Shown: positions 27,359 through 37,167 of the stretch, piece by piece
How the letters are laid out: every line of letters starts with the position of its first letter
How positions within the stretch are numbered: the stretch's first letter is position 1
Assembly (NCBI GenBank): GCA_017483735.1
Contig: JAFUVF010000064.1
Coordinates: 77,405-122,889 of the forward strand
Length of the DNA: 45,485 nucleotides
Origin: Lachnospiraceae bacterium
Lineage (GTDB): Bacteria; Bacillota; Clostridia; Lachnospirales; Lachnospiraceae
Direction of reading: 5' to 3'
Position numbers and translations under genes: made by a program
Notes under the pieces: generated by a model
What the model was told of the DNA's origin: nothing
Seen by the model: only the letters and a program-made list of their open reading frames with translations
The model's database searches: none

Positions 27359-27414
27359 ATAGTTTTTCCTTTTCGCTACCAAACAGATTCTTTGTATCCT
27401 CTTGCTATATCCAT

Positions 27415-28188
27415 TTATTCCTTGTATAATGTCAGTATTTCCGGTCTTCCTTCCGTAACCAGTATAGTATTTTCATAGTGTGCGGCAAGGGAGCCGTCCT
27501 CCGTTATGACGGTCCAATCATCCTCCGCCCACACCACTCTTCTGGAGCCGTAGGTTATCATAGGCTCTATTGCAAGAGTCATACCCGCTTTGAGCTTTAT
27601 TCCCCGCCCGAAAAGCTTTTTATAATTCGGGATCATAGGCTCCTCATGAAGGTTCTTACCTATGCCGTGTCCCGTAAGCTCTCTGACTATACCGTATCCG
27701 TGGGGCGCTATATAATCATCGATAGCTCTTGATATATCATAGAGACGGTTCCCTGCAACAGCCTTTTCTATGCCGGCGAAAAAGCTGCGCCTTGTCACAT
27801 CTATCAAATCCTTTGCTTCCTTTGATATTTTGCCTACACCATAGGTTCGTGCGGCATCGGAATGATATCCTTTATATATTAATCCGCAATCAAGACTTAT
27901 GATATCTCCCTCATCCAATATCTCATATTCGCTCGGAATCCCGTGTACGACCTGGTCATTTACGGAGGTGCAGACACTCCCCGGAAAGCCCTCATAATTG
28001 AGAAAATTAGGAACTCCTCCGAGTCCCCGTATCGTTTTCTCTGCAAAGGTATCTATCTCCTTTGTGCTTATGCCCGGTCTCACATAAGCTTCAAGCTCCT
28101 TAAATACAATAGAAAGAAGTCGCCCCGATTCCCGCATCAGGGCGATTTCCTCATCGTTTTTAATTGTCACCTTGCTATTCCAAAACAT
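27415..28188 (-). CDS. map: Methionine aminopeptidase, type I
   Basis: 257 residues. It removes the N-terminal Met from nascent proteins. Metal ligands are visible: SLDCGLIYKGYHSDAARTYG (two Asp), ELTGHGIGKNLHEEP (His), LAIEPMI (Glu) and ENTILVTEG (Glu). It starts 2 bases after the adk stop, the usual adk-map arrangement, and is followed after 56 bases by the GT-C-like gene instead of infA. Confidence 0.97.
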   Translation of the reverse strand: MFWNSKVTIKNDEEIALMRESGRLLSIVFKELEAYVRPGISTKEIDTFAEKTIRGLGGVPNFLNYEGFPGSVCTSVNDQVVHGIPSEYEILDEGDIISLDCGLIYKGYHSDAARTYGVGKISKEAKDLIDVTRRSFFAGIEKAVAGNRLYDISRAIDDYIAPHGYGIVRELTGHGIGKNLHEEPMIPNYKKLFGRGIKLKAGMTLAIEPMITYGSRRVVWAEDDWTVITEDGSLAAHYENTILVTEGRPEILTLYKE

Positions 28189-28190
28189 TT

Positions 28191-28826
28191 TTATCCCAAT
28201 ATGGCAACTATTGCATCAAAGACTGCCTTCATATCCTTCGTACCGTCCACATTCTTTACCTTGTCCCCATAGAACTCTATGAGAGGCTGAGTCTGCTTGT
28301 GGTAGACATCAAGACGGTTCTTCACGGTCTCCGGTTTGTCGTCATCACGAAGAATAAGTGCTTCGCCGCAGTTGTCGCAGACTCCTTCCTTCTTGGGCGG
28401 TATATGCTCGATATGATAGGTTGCTCCGCACTTTACGCAGGCACGTCTTCCGCTCATACGCTTGATGATATTCTCATCGGGAACATCCACATTTATGCAG
28501 AAATCCACATCGTCATTAAGCTCTGCGAGCGCCTTTTTAAGCACCTCCGCCTGCGGAATCGTTCTTGGGAAGCCGTCCAAAACATAACCGTTTTTGCAGT
28601 CTTCCTGTGCAACCCTGTCCAAAAGTATCTTTACTGTAAGCTCATCCGGTACAAGCTCGCCCTTGTCCATATATACCTTTGCCTGCTTGCCAAGCTCAGT
28701 GCCTGCCTTAAGGTTTGCACGGAATATATCTCCCGTGGATACGTGAGGTATCCCGTACTTCTCGGCAATAAGCTTAGCCTGTGTTCCCTTGCCCGCTCCC
28801 GGGGCTCCCAACATTATTATCTTCAT
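28191..28826 (-). CDS. adk: Adenylate kinase, zinc-lid form
   Basis: 211 residues from the ATG at 28826. A TTG two codons upstream lies too near the AGGAAGG site. The P-loop is [12 protein letters not shown], followed by HVSTGDIFR and the GFPRT motif ([11 protein letters not shown]). The lid has C-x2-C and C-x2-C pairs ([17 protein letters not shown]) that bind zinc, typical of Gram-positive enzymes. It interconverts ATP + AMP with 2 ADP. It follows the 730-residue membrane protein by 56 bases instead of following secY directly. Confidence 0.97.
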   Translation of the reverse strand: MKIIMLGAPGAGKGTQAKLIAEKYGIPHVSTGDIFRANLKAGTELGKQAKVYMDKGELVPDELTVKILLDRVAQEDCKNGYVLDGFPRTIPQAEVLKKALAELNDDVDFCINVDVPDENIIKRMSGRRACVKCGATYHIEHIPPKKEGVCDNCGEALILRDDDKPETVKNRLDVYHKQTQPLIEFYGDKVKNVDGTKDMKAVFDAIVAILG

Positions 28827-28882
28827 ATGCAATATCCTTCCTAAAGAATCAATTTTTGCGATACTTCTATATTTTATCCTTT

Positions 28883-31075
28883 TTATGCCACATTTGCAAT
28901 ACGCTTTCTTCCTGACACGAAAATATACCCTGACAATGCCAATATCGATAATACCGAAAGAATATTAGCATATTTAAAATACCACTTTGGTCTGAAGAAC
29001 AAATCAATATGTGCTTCTCTTTCGTTTAGATGGCAGGCTGCAAGCTCATTGACGGAGAATACTCCGGCTTCCTCTCCATTTATAAGAATAGAATAGCCCG
29101 GATAATAATATACCGGAAATACAAGAGCCTCGTTTGTTTCTATAGCATCTCCAACAACATTTACATCCACCGATATACGATTCCCATTTCTTGAATAATT
29201 GCTGTATTCTATCTTGGTATTCCCCGTCTGTGATATGCAATAATCCGAAGGATTGTATTTATTAACCGCCTCCGGACTCTCATCCGTGGCTCCGTACAGG
29301 TACAGGGAATCTGTAAAGCTTTGGAAATCAAGCGCCAGCTTGTTAGCATCCTGATCTCCCAAATATGACTGTACATCAAAAATATAGAATGCACTTATAA
29401 GAGAAAGTCCGCACAAAACAAGATTAAGCGGCTTTTCAAATTCCTTCTTCTCTTCATACAGAAGATCAAGTGCAGATACTGTTACGACCGTCAACGTGAG
29501 TGATGCTATTCCTCCCAGACGCCACGCATACTGCATTGATGAGGTTATCTTTTCAAAAATACCTATTTCTGACATTGCTTCTGCCGGAAAGAGCCATGAC
29601 ATTCCGTAGATGGTAATCAGGCTGACTATCAACATATTTATCATCAAGGACATTTCTTTTAGGCTGGTTCTTTTTTTGTATATACAATATACGGCTATAC
29701 AGATGCCGACAAAGAATGTCAGTCCAAGGCTTAATGGCATTTCTCCCGCAGTTGTGCCGTTTGCTATATTTATTCCGTTTGGATTCGGGAACAATTCAAA
29801 CATCTGTGAAAAGACTACTCCGGAGCTGATATAACCCGTATCCTGTCTGAACACATAGAAATCCTCCCTGCTGTAACAGAGAAACGGCACCCAGAAAAAT
29901 GCATTGATGCCGACGGTAAATATTGCCGCCTTAATTCCTGCCACCAGAAATCTTCCGCATTTAAATCTGTCTCTTACAAGAATATATATGGTTTCAAAGA
30001 CCAAAATCCCTGTATAAAACATTACACTCAGCACATGTGTCTGTAAGAGTCCCGTCATCCCGATGGCCAACAGAACCCATTTGTCATAATTACCCTTTGT
30101 CAGCTCATAAAATCCATAGAGTGCAAGCGGCGCAAAGGCCATAGCTAACGACTCTCCCAATGCCCCTCTTACATATATATTTGTCACTCGATATGTTGAA
30201 AAAACATATAGAAAGGTTGCCATATAAGAAAGCGTTTCCTTTCTAAATATCCGCTTTGAAACATATTGCACCAAAAATACTGTCAATACATTTACAAACA
30301 GCACAAAGAGTTTATAACACACTATCAATGAAATATTGGCGAATCTGAGCATTGCAAAGGGGTACATCACTGCCGACGGATACATGGTTGGGGAAATATT
30401 ACCCAATCCGAAAAGCTGGTTTGGGCTTATGTACACAGGAAAATATCCTGCCCTCATGCCTTCATATATTCCCTCCATTCTTGCCATATGGAATGTCGTA
30501 TCATGTCCGATGATAACATGTGAATTCAGCAACGGAAATGAAATTCCAAGAGTGAGCAATGCAAGGAATAGCATTTCTTTATTTTTTTCCGCCGGAAGAA
30601 GGACTCCGCACAATGTTATTAACAGTGCAAGCAATACACAGATTATGGCAGTAAGATAGTTATCATTATTCTCGGTTCCTTTAAGCTCAATATCTGCATC
30701 GGTTATGGCGTTTATTATCACGTCATTGCTCTCAAGAAAAATATGCACGAAATATGACTGTTTTTCCAAGGAAAACTCAATATTAGCTGTTCCTTCGATT
30801 CCCTCAACGGGAAGCTCTGCAACGGTAAGTCCCATTTCATTATTTTTACCATTGTCTTTTTCCAGCACAACTTTTAGAACCATATTGGGAACGCCGTTCT
30901 TGTAGTCTATTACAGCCGAGTAATTCCCATTTTCCATCATCGGAAATATAATATCTCCCTCTGAAGCTTCCTTATACTGAAATCGGTCTTTTGAAAACAG
31001 GAGACCTATCGCTGTGAAAATAAGAATCAATGCTGCCCCGATATGAACCGGAGATAGTTTTTTTATGTAATTCAT
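28883..31075 (-). CDS. Large polytopic membrane protein, PTPS-related/YfhO-like, between secY and adk
   Basis: 730 residues with an outer domain between the first helix and about residue 130, then about twelve membrane segments, and a C-terminal outer domain (about 590-700) before a last helix and a basic tail. The segment [26 protein letters not shown] and the later [30 protein letters not shown] match the membrane-protein family labelled 6-pyruvoyl-tetrahydropterin-synthase-related, which is GT-C-like in layout despite its name. GGAGA at 8 bases precedes the ATG, which lies only 12 bases beyond the U-tract of the secY terminator. Its presence between secY and adk is unusual. A role in surface glycosylation is inferred. 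Confidence 0.82.
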   Translation of the reverse strand: MNYIKKLSPVHIGAALILIFTAIGLLFSKDRFQYKEASEGDIIFPMMENGNYSAVIDYKNGVPNMVLKVVLEKDNGKNNEMGLTVAELPVEGIEGTANIEFSLEKQSYFVHIFLESNDVIINAITDADIELKGTENNDNYLTAIICVLLALLITLCGVLLPAEKNKEMLFLALLTLGISFPLLNSHVIIGHDTTFHMARMEGIYEGMRAGYFPVYISPNQLFGLGNISPTMYPSAVMYPFAMLRFANISLIVCYKLFVLFVNVLTVFLVQYVSKRIFRKETLSYMATFLYVFSTYRVTNIYVRGALGESLAMAFAPLALYGFYELTKGNYDKWVLLAIGMTGLLQTHVLSVMFYTGILVFETIYILVRDRFKCGRFLVAGIKAAIFTVGINAFFWVPFLCYSREDFYVFRQDTGYISSGVVFSQMFELFPNPNGINIANGTTAGEMPLSLGLTFFVGICIAVYCIYKKRTSLKEMSLMINMLIVSLITIYGMSWLFPAEAMSEIGIFEKITSSMQYAWRLGGIASLTLTVVTVSALDLLYEEKKEFEKPLNLVLCGLSLISAFYIFDVQSYLGDQDANKLALDFQSFTDSLYLYGATDESPEAVNKYNPSDYCISQTGNTKIEYSNYSRNGNRISVDVNVVGDAIETNEALVFPVYYYPGYSILINGEEAGVFSVNELAACHLNEREAHIDLFFRPKWYFKYANILSVLSILALSGYIFVSGRKRIANVA

Positions 31076-31087
31076 AGAAAAATCTCC

Positions 31088-31123
31088 AAAAAAAGCACCA
31101 TTATAAAGCTATAATGGTGCTTT
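31088..31123 (-). terminator. Rho-independent terminator after secY
   Basis: On the minus strand GCACCATTATA (31120-31110), loop GCTT, then TATAATGGTGC (31105-31095) forms a perfect 11-pair stem, extended by flanking AAA/TTT, followed by seven T (31094-31088). It starts 11 bases after the secY stop codon and ends 12 bases before the ATG of the next gene. Confidence 0.92.
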
Positions 31124-31134
31124 AATCAAAATAT

Positions 31135-32442
31135 TTACTCCAAAAATCCCTTGTAGTTTCTCACAAGCATCTGGGACTCTATCTGCTGTATCGTCTCAAG
31201 CACAACGCTGACGATAATGATGAGGCTCGTTCCGCCGAAAGAAACATTTGCGCCGAATACACCGCTGAATATGTAGGGCAGTATGGATATGATTATAAGC
31301 CCTACCGCTCCGATGAACACAACATAATTGAGTATGCGGTTCAAGTATTCGCTGGTGGGAGCGCCCGGTCTTATTCCGGGTACAAATCCGCCCTGCTTCT
31401 TTAAGTTGTCTGCAATCATAATAGGATTAAAAGTTATGGACGTGTAGAAATATGCAAAGAATATCAACAGTCCAATATAAACTATCATTCCTATCGTGTA
31501 TTTAGGCTGACCCGGCACACACCAGTTGCTTGCATTCAGGTACTTAAGGAATTCTCCCCATGCACCGTCACTCTTCTGCACAAAGCTGGTTATGATTATG
31601 GGAAGCTGCAGTATGGATTGTGCAAAGATTACCGGCATTACACCCGAGGTGTTTACCCTTAGGGGTATATTGCTGGAATTGCCTCCTACAGCTCTTCTTC
31701 CCTGCATTTTCTTCGCATACTGCACGGGTATCTTTCTGATACCGTCGTTAAGTATGATAACGAGCACAACCATCGCCAGAATAATGGCCAAAATTATCGC
31801 AGCGGAAAGTATTGCCGTCGCCGGAGCCTTGCCGCTTACGAACTGCTCGTAAAGGCTTCTGAAATCCGCAGGCAATCTTGATATGATGTTAATAACAAGG
31901 ACTATGGATATACCGTTTCCGACACCGTGCTCGGTAATCCTCTCGCCCACCCACATCATCAATGATGAACCTGCAGTCATAGCCACCACAGCAGTAATCA
32001 CATTTAAAGCATTATACTCTGTCAGAAGTCCCTGCCTGCCAAAGCCTACCGCCATTGCAGTAGCCTGAATGAGCGCCAGCGCCACGGTCACATATCTGGT
32101 AATCGCAACAATCTTCTTTCTGCCGTCGTCTCCGTCTCTCTGCATCTCCTCCAATGCCGGAATAGCAATGGTCAAAAGCTGCACGATGATGGATGATGTG
32201 ATGTACGGATTGATATTTAACGCCAATATTGACATATTGACGAAGGAACCACCCGTCACTGCGTCGAAGAAGCTGAACGCTCCGCCGGTCTGCTGTGCAA
32301 ACCAGTTGGCAAAGAACTCTCTGTTGACACCCGGTATCGGTATCTGTGAACCGATACGGATAATCACAAGCATCAGGAATGTAAAAATAATCTTATTTCT
32401 AATCTCCCTGATCTTGAAAGCATTCTTCAATGTTGTTAGCAT
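31135..32442 (-). CDS. secY: Preprotein translocase channel subunit SecY
   Basis: 435 residues with ten membrane segments, the core channel of the Sec system. Diagnostic segments are IRIGSQIPIPGV at the N-terminal helix, the plug area, GNGISIVLVINIISRLP, and QYAKKMQGRRAVGGNSSNIPLRVN in the cytoplasmic C5-like region. The C-terminal ESQMLVRNYKGFL is intact. The start overlaps the rplO stop by one base, as is usual. A strong terminator follows. Confidence 0.98.
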   Translation of the reverse strand: MLTTLKNAFKIREIRNKIIFTFLMLVIIRIGSQIPIPGVNREFFANWFAQQTGGAFSFFDAVTGGSFVNMSILALNINPYITSSIIVQLLTIAIPALEEMQRDGDDGRKKIVAITRYVTVALALIQATAMAVGFGRQGLLTEYNALNVITAVVAMTAGSSLMMWVGERITEHGVGNGISIVLVINIISRLPADFRSLYEQFVSGKAPATAILSAAIILAIILAMVVLVIILNDGIRKIPVQYAKKMQGRRAVGGNSSNIPLRVNTSGVMPVIFAQSILQLPIIITSFVQKSDGAWGEFLKYLNASNWCVPGQPKYTIGMIVYIGLLIFFAYFYTSITFNPIMIADNLKKQGGFVPGIRPGAPTSEYLNRILNYVVFIGAVGLIIISILPYIFSGVFGANVSFGGTSLIIIVSVVLETIQQIESQMLVRNYKGFLE

Positions 32443-32882
32443 TAGATCACCTCTATAGTGCCACCAGCAGCCTCGATTTTCTCCTTAGCGGCAGCGGAAT
32501 ATGCTGACACCTTGACATCGAGCTTCTTGGTGAGTTCTCCGTTTCCGAGTATCTTGACACCGTCTCTGGTGTTCTTGATGATGCCTGCCTCTCTCAAAGC
32601 ATTCTCATCCACCGTAGCGCCGTTGTCAAATCTCTCTAACATGCTCACATTTATTCCGACGATCTCCTTGTGGTTTCTGTTTGTGAAACCTCTCTTGGGG
32701 ATACGTCTGTACAGGGGCATCTGACCACCCTCGAATCCGATTCTGGGTGCGCCGGAACGTGCCTTCTGACCCTTATGTCCCTTGCCTGCGGTCTTGCCGT
32801 TTCCTGAGCCGTGACCGCGACCTCTTCTGAAATTATCGCTCTGCTTGGACCCTTCAGCGGGTCTTAAATTGGATAAATCCAT
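32442..32882 (-). CDS. rplO: Ribosomal protein L15
   Basis: 146 residues. The N-terminus [14 protein letters not shown], the glycine/arginine-rich stretch [22 protein letters not shown] and the C-terminal GGTIEVI are all intact. A late assembly protein of the large subunit, in the normal rpmD-rplO-secY order. Confidence 0.98.
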   Translation of the reverse strand: MDLSNLRPAEGSKQSDNFRRGRGHGSGNGKTAGKGHKGQKARSGAPRIGFEGGQMPLYRRIPKRGFTNRNHKEIVGINVSMLERFDNGATVDENALREAGIIKNTRDGVKILGNGELTKKLDVKVSAYSAAAKEKIEAAGGTIEVI

Positions 32883-32904
32883 CGTAATTCTCCTTTCCCG
32901 CTAT

Positions 32905-33108
32905 TTATTCTGCATCCTCTACTTTGATAAGATGATTGATAAGGCGAATCTGTCCTCTGGTGGAATCGTTGTCCGGAAGCACAACAGATTTGCCGATTTT
33001 TCTAAGTCCCATGGACTCAGCAATCTTCTTGTTCTTCGGCACGGAACCGATGAGGCTCTTTACCAAAGTAATCTTTAAATTCTTATCAGCTGATTTCTTT
33101 GCTGCCAT
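32905..33108 (-). CDS. rpmD: Ribosomal protein L30
   Basis: 67 residues, slightly longer than the 58-60 of B. subtilis because of an Ala/Lys-rich start (MAAKKSADKNLKITLVKSLI). The core GSVPKNKKIAESMGLRKIGK and the end RGQIRLINHLIKVEDAE are typical of bacterial L30. It lies between rpsE and rplO. Confidence 0.97.
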   Translation of the reverse strand: MAAKKSADKNLKITLVKSLIGSVPKNKKIAESMGLRKIGKSVVLPDNDSTRGQIRLINHLIKVEDAE

Positions 33109-33127
33109 GATAAACTCCTTTCAACAA

Positions 33128-33637
33128 TTAACCCAAAATCTCCGCCACGGACTTGCCTCTTGCAGCCGCAACCTCCTCGGGGCTCTTAACGTTGGTAAGT
33201 CCCTGCAGGGTTGCAAGTACAACGTTCTGCTTGTTGTTTGAGCCCAAAGACTTGGTTCTGATATTTCTTATTCCTGCAAGCTCGCACACGATACGCGCAG
33301 GGCCGCCTGCGATGATACCGGTACCTTCGGGAGCTCTCTTTAAGAGCACATTGGAAGAACCATACTTTCCGATAAGGTCATGAGGTATGGAATTGTTCTC
33401 GTCGAGCTTTATCTCAACGAGGTGCTTCATAGCATCCTCCTTGCCCTTTCTGATTGCCTCGGGAACTTCCTTTGCCTTTCCGAGACCTGCGCCCACATGT
33501 CCGTTGCCGTCGCCGACAACTACCAAAGCTGTGAAACGGACATTACTTCCGCCCTTTACAACCTTTACAACACGCTTTATTGCCACAACCTTGTCATTTA
33601 ATTCGAGCTGACTTGCATCTATGATTGTCTGTCTCAT
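33128..33637 (-). CDS. rpsE: Ribosomal protein S5
   Basis: 169 residues. The double-stranded RNA-binding N-terminal half has [20 protein letters not shown] and [20 protein letters not shown]. The C-terminal half has [21 protein letters not shown]5 guards the mRNA entry site and decoding accuracy. AGAGGA precedes the ATG. Confidence 0.98.
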   Translation of the reverse strand: MRQTIIDASQLELNDKVVAIKRVVKVVKGGSNVRFTALVVVGDGNGHVGAGLGKAKEVPEAIRKGKEDAMKHLVEIKLDENNSIPHDLIGKYGSSNVLLKRAPEGTGIIAGGPARIVCELAGIRNIRTKSLGSNNKQNVVLATLQGLTNVKSPEEVAAARGKSVAEILG

Positions 33638-33656
33638 AACATTCCTCTTTCCTTTC

Positions 33657-34025
33657 CTAGAATTCCAAACCGGCTTCTCTGGCTGCGTCAGCTAAAGCTG
33701 CGACTTTACCGTGATATATGAAACCGCCTCTGTCAAAGACAACTTCCTTTATGCCCTTCTCGATGGCTCTCTTAGCGATAACCTTGCCGAGATATGCAGC
33801 AGCATCGACGTTGTTGGTCTTTTCAAGCTCAGACCTTACCTCCTTCTCCACGGTGGAGGCTGATACCAAGGTATTTCCGGCAACATCATCGATAACTTGA
33901 GCATACATATGACTATTGCTCCTGAATACTGCAAGACGAGGTCTTTCAGCAGTACCGGAAAAACGGTTACGGATGCGCAAATGCTTCTTTTCGCGTACTT
34001 TTGCTCTTGATACTTTATTAACCAT
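33657..34025 (-). CDS. rplR: Ribosomal protein L18
   Basis: 122 residues. The basic N-terminus is followed by [35 protein letters not shown] and [20 protein letters not shown], the family landmarks. L18 binds 5S rRNA. It lies 19 bases before rpsE and 21 bases after rplF. Confidence 0.98.
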   Translation of the reverse strand: MVNKVSRAKVREKKHLRIRNRFSGTAERPRLAVFRSNSHMYAQVIDDVAGNTLVSASTVEKEVRSELEKTNNVDAAAYLGKVIAKRAIEKGIKEVVFDRGGFIYHGKVAALADAAREAGLEF

Positions 34026-34046
34026 TTTCTATACTCTCCTTATCCC

Positions 34047-34589
34047 TTATTTCTTACCGGTCTTACCAACTTTACGTCTGATAGTCTCATCGACATACTT
34101 GATACCCTTACCCTTGTAAGGCTCAGGTCTTCTCTTGTCTCTGATTTCAGCAGCAAACTGACCGACTTTCTCTTTGTCTATACCCTTTACGGTAATGAGG
34201 TTCTGACCCTCAACAACGGTCTCGATGCCCTCGGGATCCTCCATCTCAACAGGATGTGAGTATCCAAGGTTAAGGGTAAGCTTCTTTCCCTGCTTTGCAG
34301 CTCTGTAACCTACACCGTTTACCTCGAGCTTCTTCTCATAACCGTTTGTAACACCAATTACCATATTGTTGATAAGTGTTCTCGTAAGTCCGTGAAGGGA
34401 CTTGTTTCTCTTAAGGTCATTGGGTCTGGCAACAGAAACCTCTGCACCCTCAACCTTTATCTCCATCTCTGCGGGAAGCACTCTCTCAAGAGTTCCCTTG
34501 GGACCCTTTACGGTCACCTTGTTATTTTCTGCCACCTCGACAGTCACACCTGCCGGAATAGCGATTGGCATTCTTCCTATTCTTGACAT
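34047..34589 (-). CDS. rplF: Ribosomal protein L6
   Basis: 180 residues from the ATG at 34589 ([15 protein letters not shown]), set by AGGAGG 7 bases upstream. An in-frame Met 17 codons earlier gives a non-conserved extension and is rejected. Two repeated L6 domains and the C-terminal signature [18 protein letters not shown] are complete. Unusually, 183 bases of palindromic and A/T-rich sequence separate it from rpsH. Confidence 0.97.
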   Translation of the reverse strand: MSRIGRMPIAIPAGVTVEVAENNKVTVKGPKGTLERVLPAEMEIKVEGAEVSVARPNDLKRNKSLHGLTRTLINNMVIGVTNGYEKKLEVNGVGYRAAKQGKKLTLNLGYSHPVEMEDPEGIETVVEGQNLITVKGIDKEKVGQFAAEIRDKRRPEPYKGKGIKYVDETIRRKVGKTGKK

Positions 34590-34623
34590 GCCCGTACCTC
34601 CTGTTACTGTAACAACTTCACTA

Positions 34624-34652
34624 CATATATATTTACACAAACATAATGTAAA
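34624..34652 (-). promoter_or_regulatory. Possible internal promoter upstream of rplF
   Basis: On the minus strand TTTACA (34652-34647), 17 bases, TATATG (34629-34624), in an A/T-rich stretch 35 bases before the rplF ATG. Matches are moderate (5/6 and 4/6). Together with the hairpins just upstream it may restart transcription of the second half of the spc operon. Confidence 0.4.
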
Positions 34653-34684
34653 TCAATAATAACCCTGGCATTTGCGTTTCTTTG

Positions 34685-34773
34685 AAAGAATTTGTGAAAC
34701 AAATTCTTTGACGTATTTAGAAAATCTTTGCGAAGGAGCCTTTGCTCCGAGCAATTAGATTTTCTTAATACGT
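34685..34773 (-). repeat. Two strong hairpins between rpsH and rplF
   Basis: The first in transcription order, 34773-34711, pairs ACGTATTAAGAAAATCT with AGATTTTCTAAATACGT (16 of 17), enclosing an inner GGAGC/GCTCC stem. It starts inside the rpsH stop codon. The second, 34709-34685, is a perfect 10-pair stem AAAGAATTTG/CAAATTCTTT with a five-base loop. Neither has a clear U-tract. They could be an RNA-processing or stability element, or an inserted palindromic repeat. No second copy was seen in this window. Confidence 0.75.
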
Positions 34774-35174
34774 TACCAGACGAACGCCAACACCTCACCG
34801 CCGACGCCAAGCTCTCTCGCCTTCTTGTCGGTAATAACGCCCTGGTTTGTTGATATTATCGCAGTTCCCAGACCTCCGAGAACCTTCGGGAGCTCATCCT
34901 TGCCCGCATACACACGAAGTCCGGGCTTGGATATTCTCTTTATTCCTGAGATGATTTTCTCGTTTTTGTCTGCACCATACTTCAAGGTAATACGGATATC
35001 CTTAAAGCTTCCTGCATCCACCAGATCATATTTTCTGATATAACCTTCTTCAAGAAGAATTTCAGCGATTGCAAGCTTCATCTTTGAAGAGGGAACATCA
35101 ACAGTATCATGCTTTGCAGTATTTGCGTTACGGATTCTTGTAAGCATATCTGCAATGGGATCACTCATTGTCAT
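34773..35174 (-). CDS. rpsH: Ribosomal protein S8
   Basis: 133 residues, from [18 protein letters not shown] to the family end [12 protein letters not shown]8 organises the central domain of 16S rRNA and in many bacteria controls the spc operon. AGGAGG lies 9 bases before the first of two close Met codons. The stop codon runs into a large palindrome. Confidence 0.98.
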   Translation of the reverse strand: MTMSDPIADMLTRIRNANTAKHDTVDVPSSKMKLAIAEILLEEGYIRKYDLVDAGSFKDIRITLKYGADKNEKIISGIKRISKPGLRVYAGKDELPKVLGGLGTAIISTNQGVITDKKARELGVGGEVLAFVW

Positions 35175-35190
35175 TTTTCTCTCTCCTCCT

Positions 35191-35376
35191 TTACCATGAA
35201 CTCTTCTTTACACCGGGTATCTGACCCTTGTAAGCCAACTCACGGAAGCAAACTCTGCATATTCCGTACTTCTTCAGCACGGAGTGGGGTCTTCCGCAAA
35301 TCCTGCAACGTGTATAAGCCTGTGTTGAAAACTTGGGCTTCTTCTGCTGCTTAATTTTCATAGATGTTTTTGCCAT
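35191..35376 (-). CDS. rpsN: Ribosomal protein S14, zinc-binding short form
   Basis: 61 residues with the zinc ribbon C-x2-C (CRICG) and C-x2-C (CRVC), the Gram-positive type Z form. It begins [18 protein letters not shown] and ends PGVKKSSW, both typical. Confidence 0.98.
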   Translation of the reverse strand: MAKTSMKIKQQKKPKFSTQAYTRCRICGRPHSVLKKYGICRVCFRELAYKGQIPGVKKSSW

Positions 35377-35393
35377 CAGAATTTACCTCCATC

Positions 35394-35933
35394 TTACCTT
35401 GCAAAAGGCATATTGAACAATCTAAGTAACTCTCTTGCTTCCTCGTCGGTTCTTGCCGTGGTAACAAATATCACGTCCATACCTCTGGTCTTGTCAATCT
35501 TGTCAAACTCAATCTCAGGGAATATGAACTGCTCCTTTATTCCGAGGGCATAATTTCCTCTTCCGTCAAAGGAATTGGGGTTTACACCTCTGAAGTCTCT
35601 TACACGGGGAAGTGCAAGGTTTACAAGCCTGTCGAGGAATTCATACATCTTTTCGCCGCGGAGAGTGGTCTTACATCCGATGTTCATTCCTTCACGAATC
35701 TTGAAGTTTGCGATGGAACCCTTTGCCTTGGTAAGCACAGCCTTCTGACCGGTAATGGCTTCCATATCGGCAACCGCATTCTCCAGTACCTTGGCATTCT
35801 CCTTAGCCTCTCCGACACCCATGTTTACCACAATCTTGTCGAGCTTAGGAACCTGCAGCTTGTTTGTATAGCCGAATTTCTTTATCATTGCATCTACGAT
35901 CTCGTCATAGTACAAATCCTTTAGTCTGCTCAC
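35394..35933 (-). CDS. rplE: Ribosomal protein L5
   Basis: 179 residues. [22 protein letters not shown], the [20 protein letters not shown] loop that contacts P-site tRNA, and [21 protein letters not shown] are complete. L5 binds 5S rRNA with L18. Confidence 0.98.
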   Translation of the reverse strand: MSRLKDLYYDEIVDAMIKKFGYTNKLQVPKLDKIVVNMGVGEAKENAKVLENAVADMEAITGQKAVLTKAKGSIANFKIREGMNIGCKTTLRGEKMYEFLDRLVNLALPRVRDFRGVNPNSFDGRGNYALGIKEQFIFPEIEFDKIDKTRGMDVIFVTTARTDEEARELLRLFNMPFAR

Positions 35934-35963
35934 TTTGTATCCTCCTTCCTATTGATTGTATGC

Positions 35964-36275
35964 TCAGTCGATTACCTTGCCGGTAGCCTTTGCAAATCTT
36001 ACCTTCTTGCCCTTCTCCTCTTTGAAGCCGACTCTGGTAACCTTGCCGTCTACAAGCAGCATAACGTTTGAAATATCAATAGGTGCTTCTTTCTCAACAA
36101 TACCGCCGTTAGGGTTTGCCTGTGAGGGCTTTGCATGCTTGGTTACCATGTTGATTCCCTCAACAAGAATCTTGTGGTTCTTTACGTCCACGGATAAAAC
36201 CTTCCCCTCGGAGCCGTTGTCCTTGCCTGCGATAACCTTGACGGTGTCGCCCTTTTTAATCTTTAAACTTGCCAT
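35964..36275 (-). CDS. rplX: Ribosomal protein L24
   Basis: 103 residues. The KOW motif is [20 protein letters not shown], followed by [23 protein letters not shown]24 is an early assembly protein of the large subunit. Confidence 0.98.
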   Translation of the reverse strand: MASLKIKKGDTVKVIAGKDNGSEGKVLSVDVKNHKILVEGINMVTKHAKPSQANPNGGIVEKEAPIDISNVMLLVDGKVTRVGFKEEKGKKVRFAKATGKVID

Positions 36276-36286
36276 TTTAAGCCTCC

Positions 36287-36655
36287 TTATAACACTTCGG
36301 GAGCAAGGGAAACAATCTTCATAAACTGCTTCTCTCTGAGCTCTCTCGCCACCGGTCCAAAAATTCTGGTTCCTCTGGGAGTGTTGTCATCCTTGATGAT
36401 GACTGCGGCATTCTCGTCGAACCTGATGTAGGAGCCGTCCTTACGGCGGGTCTTATTTACAGTACGAACAACAACAGCCTTTACGACATCGCCCTTCTTT
36501 ACAACTCCTCCGGGTGTTGCGTCCTTAACGGTTGCAACTATTGTATCGCCGATATGTGCATATCTTCTGGTTGAACCACCCATAACCCTGATGCAAAGTA
36601 ACTCTTTAGCACCGGTGTTATCGGCTACCTTCAGTCTTGTTTCCTGCTGAACCAT
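36287..36655 (-). CDS. rplN: Ribosomal protein L14
   Basis: 122 residues, full length. [20 protein letters not shown] and the C-terminal [20 protein letters not shown] are standard. Upstream AGGAGG is present. L14 contacts L19 and helix 14 of 16S rRNA in the 70S ribosome. Confidence 0.98.
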   Translation of the reverse strand: MVQQETRLKVADNTGAKELLCIRVMGGSTRRYAHIGDTIVATVKDATPGGVVKKGDVVKAVVVRTVNKTRRKDGSYIRFDENAAVIIKDDNTPRGTRIFGPVARELREKQFMKIVSLAPEVL

Positions 36656-36682
36656 AGTTATCCTCCTTAATGCTAAGTATCT

Positions 36683-36937
36683 TTACTTCGCTCTCTCTAC
36701 GATTTCAACAAGTCTCCATCTCTTGTCCTTGGAGAGGGGTCTTGTCTCCATTACTTTAACAGTATCTCCGATGTTGCACTCGTTATTCTCATCATGCGCC
36801 TTAAGCTTGTAGGTCTTCTTGACAACCTTGCCGTAAAGGGGATGCTTAACACGGTTCTCGATTGCAACAACTATCGTCTTGTCCATCTTATCGCTAACAA
36901 CCTTACCGATACGTGTTTTTCTTAAATTTCTTTCCAC
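36683..36937 (-). CDS. rpsQ: Ribosomal protein S17
   Basis: 84 residues. [20 protein letters not shown] and the OB-fold segment [19 protein letters not shown] identify S17, a primary 16S rRNA-binding protein. Confidence 0.98.
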   Translation of the reverse strand: MERNLRKTRIGKVVSDKMDKTIVVAIENRVKHPLYGKVVKKTYKLKAHDENNECNIGDTVKVMETRPLSKDKRWRLVEIVERAK

Positions 36938-36957
36938 TGTTTATCTCCTTTCCGCCT

Positions 36958-37167
36958 TTATGCTTCTTTAGCCTTCTTTGTGATGAGTGTCTGTATACGT
37001 GCTATATTCTTTCTTACTTCTTTAATCCTAGCCGTGTTGTCAAGCTGGTTTGTGGCATTCTGAAATCTTAAGTTGAAAAGCTCCTTCTTTGCGGCAACCA
37101 ACTCGTTCTGAAGGTCAGAAGCATTCTTGCCGTTAAGCTCCTCCACATAGTTTTTAACCTTACTCAT
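36958..37167 (-). CDS. rpmC: Ribosomal protein L29
   Basis: 69 residues, two-helix protein near the exit tunnel: [20 protein letters not shown] and [12 protein letters not shown]. The start overlaps the rplP stop by 8 bases. Confidence 0.97.
   Translation of the reverse strand: MSKVKNYVEELNGKNASDLQNELVAAKKELFNLRFQNATNQLDNTARIKEVRKNIARIQTLITKKAKEA

Noticed and set aside
28164..28844. 226-codon open frame on the plus strand
   Set aside because: It lies wholly opposite adk and the start of map, has no recognisable motif and no ribosome site, and adk is certain.
34590..34640. N-terminal extension of L6 by 17 residues
   Set aside because: The extension is not conserved in L6, and a strong AGGAGG lies directly before the internal ATG at 34589.
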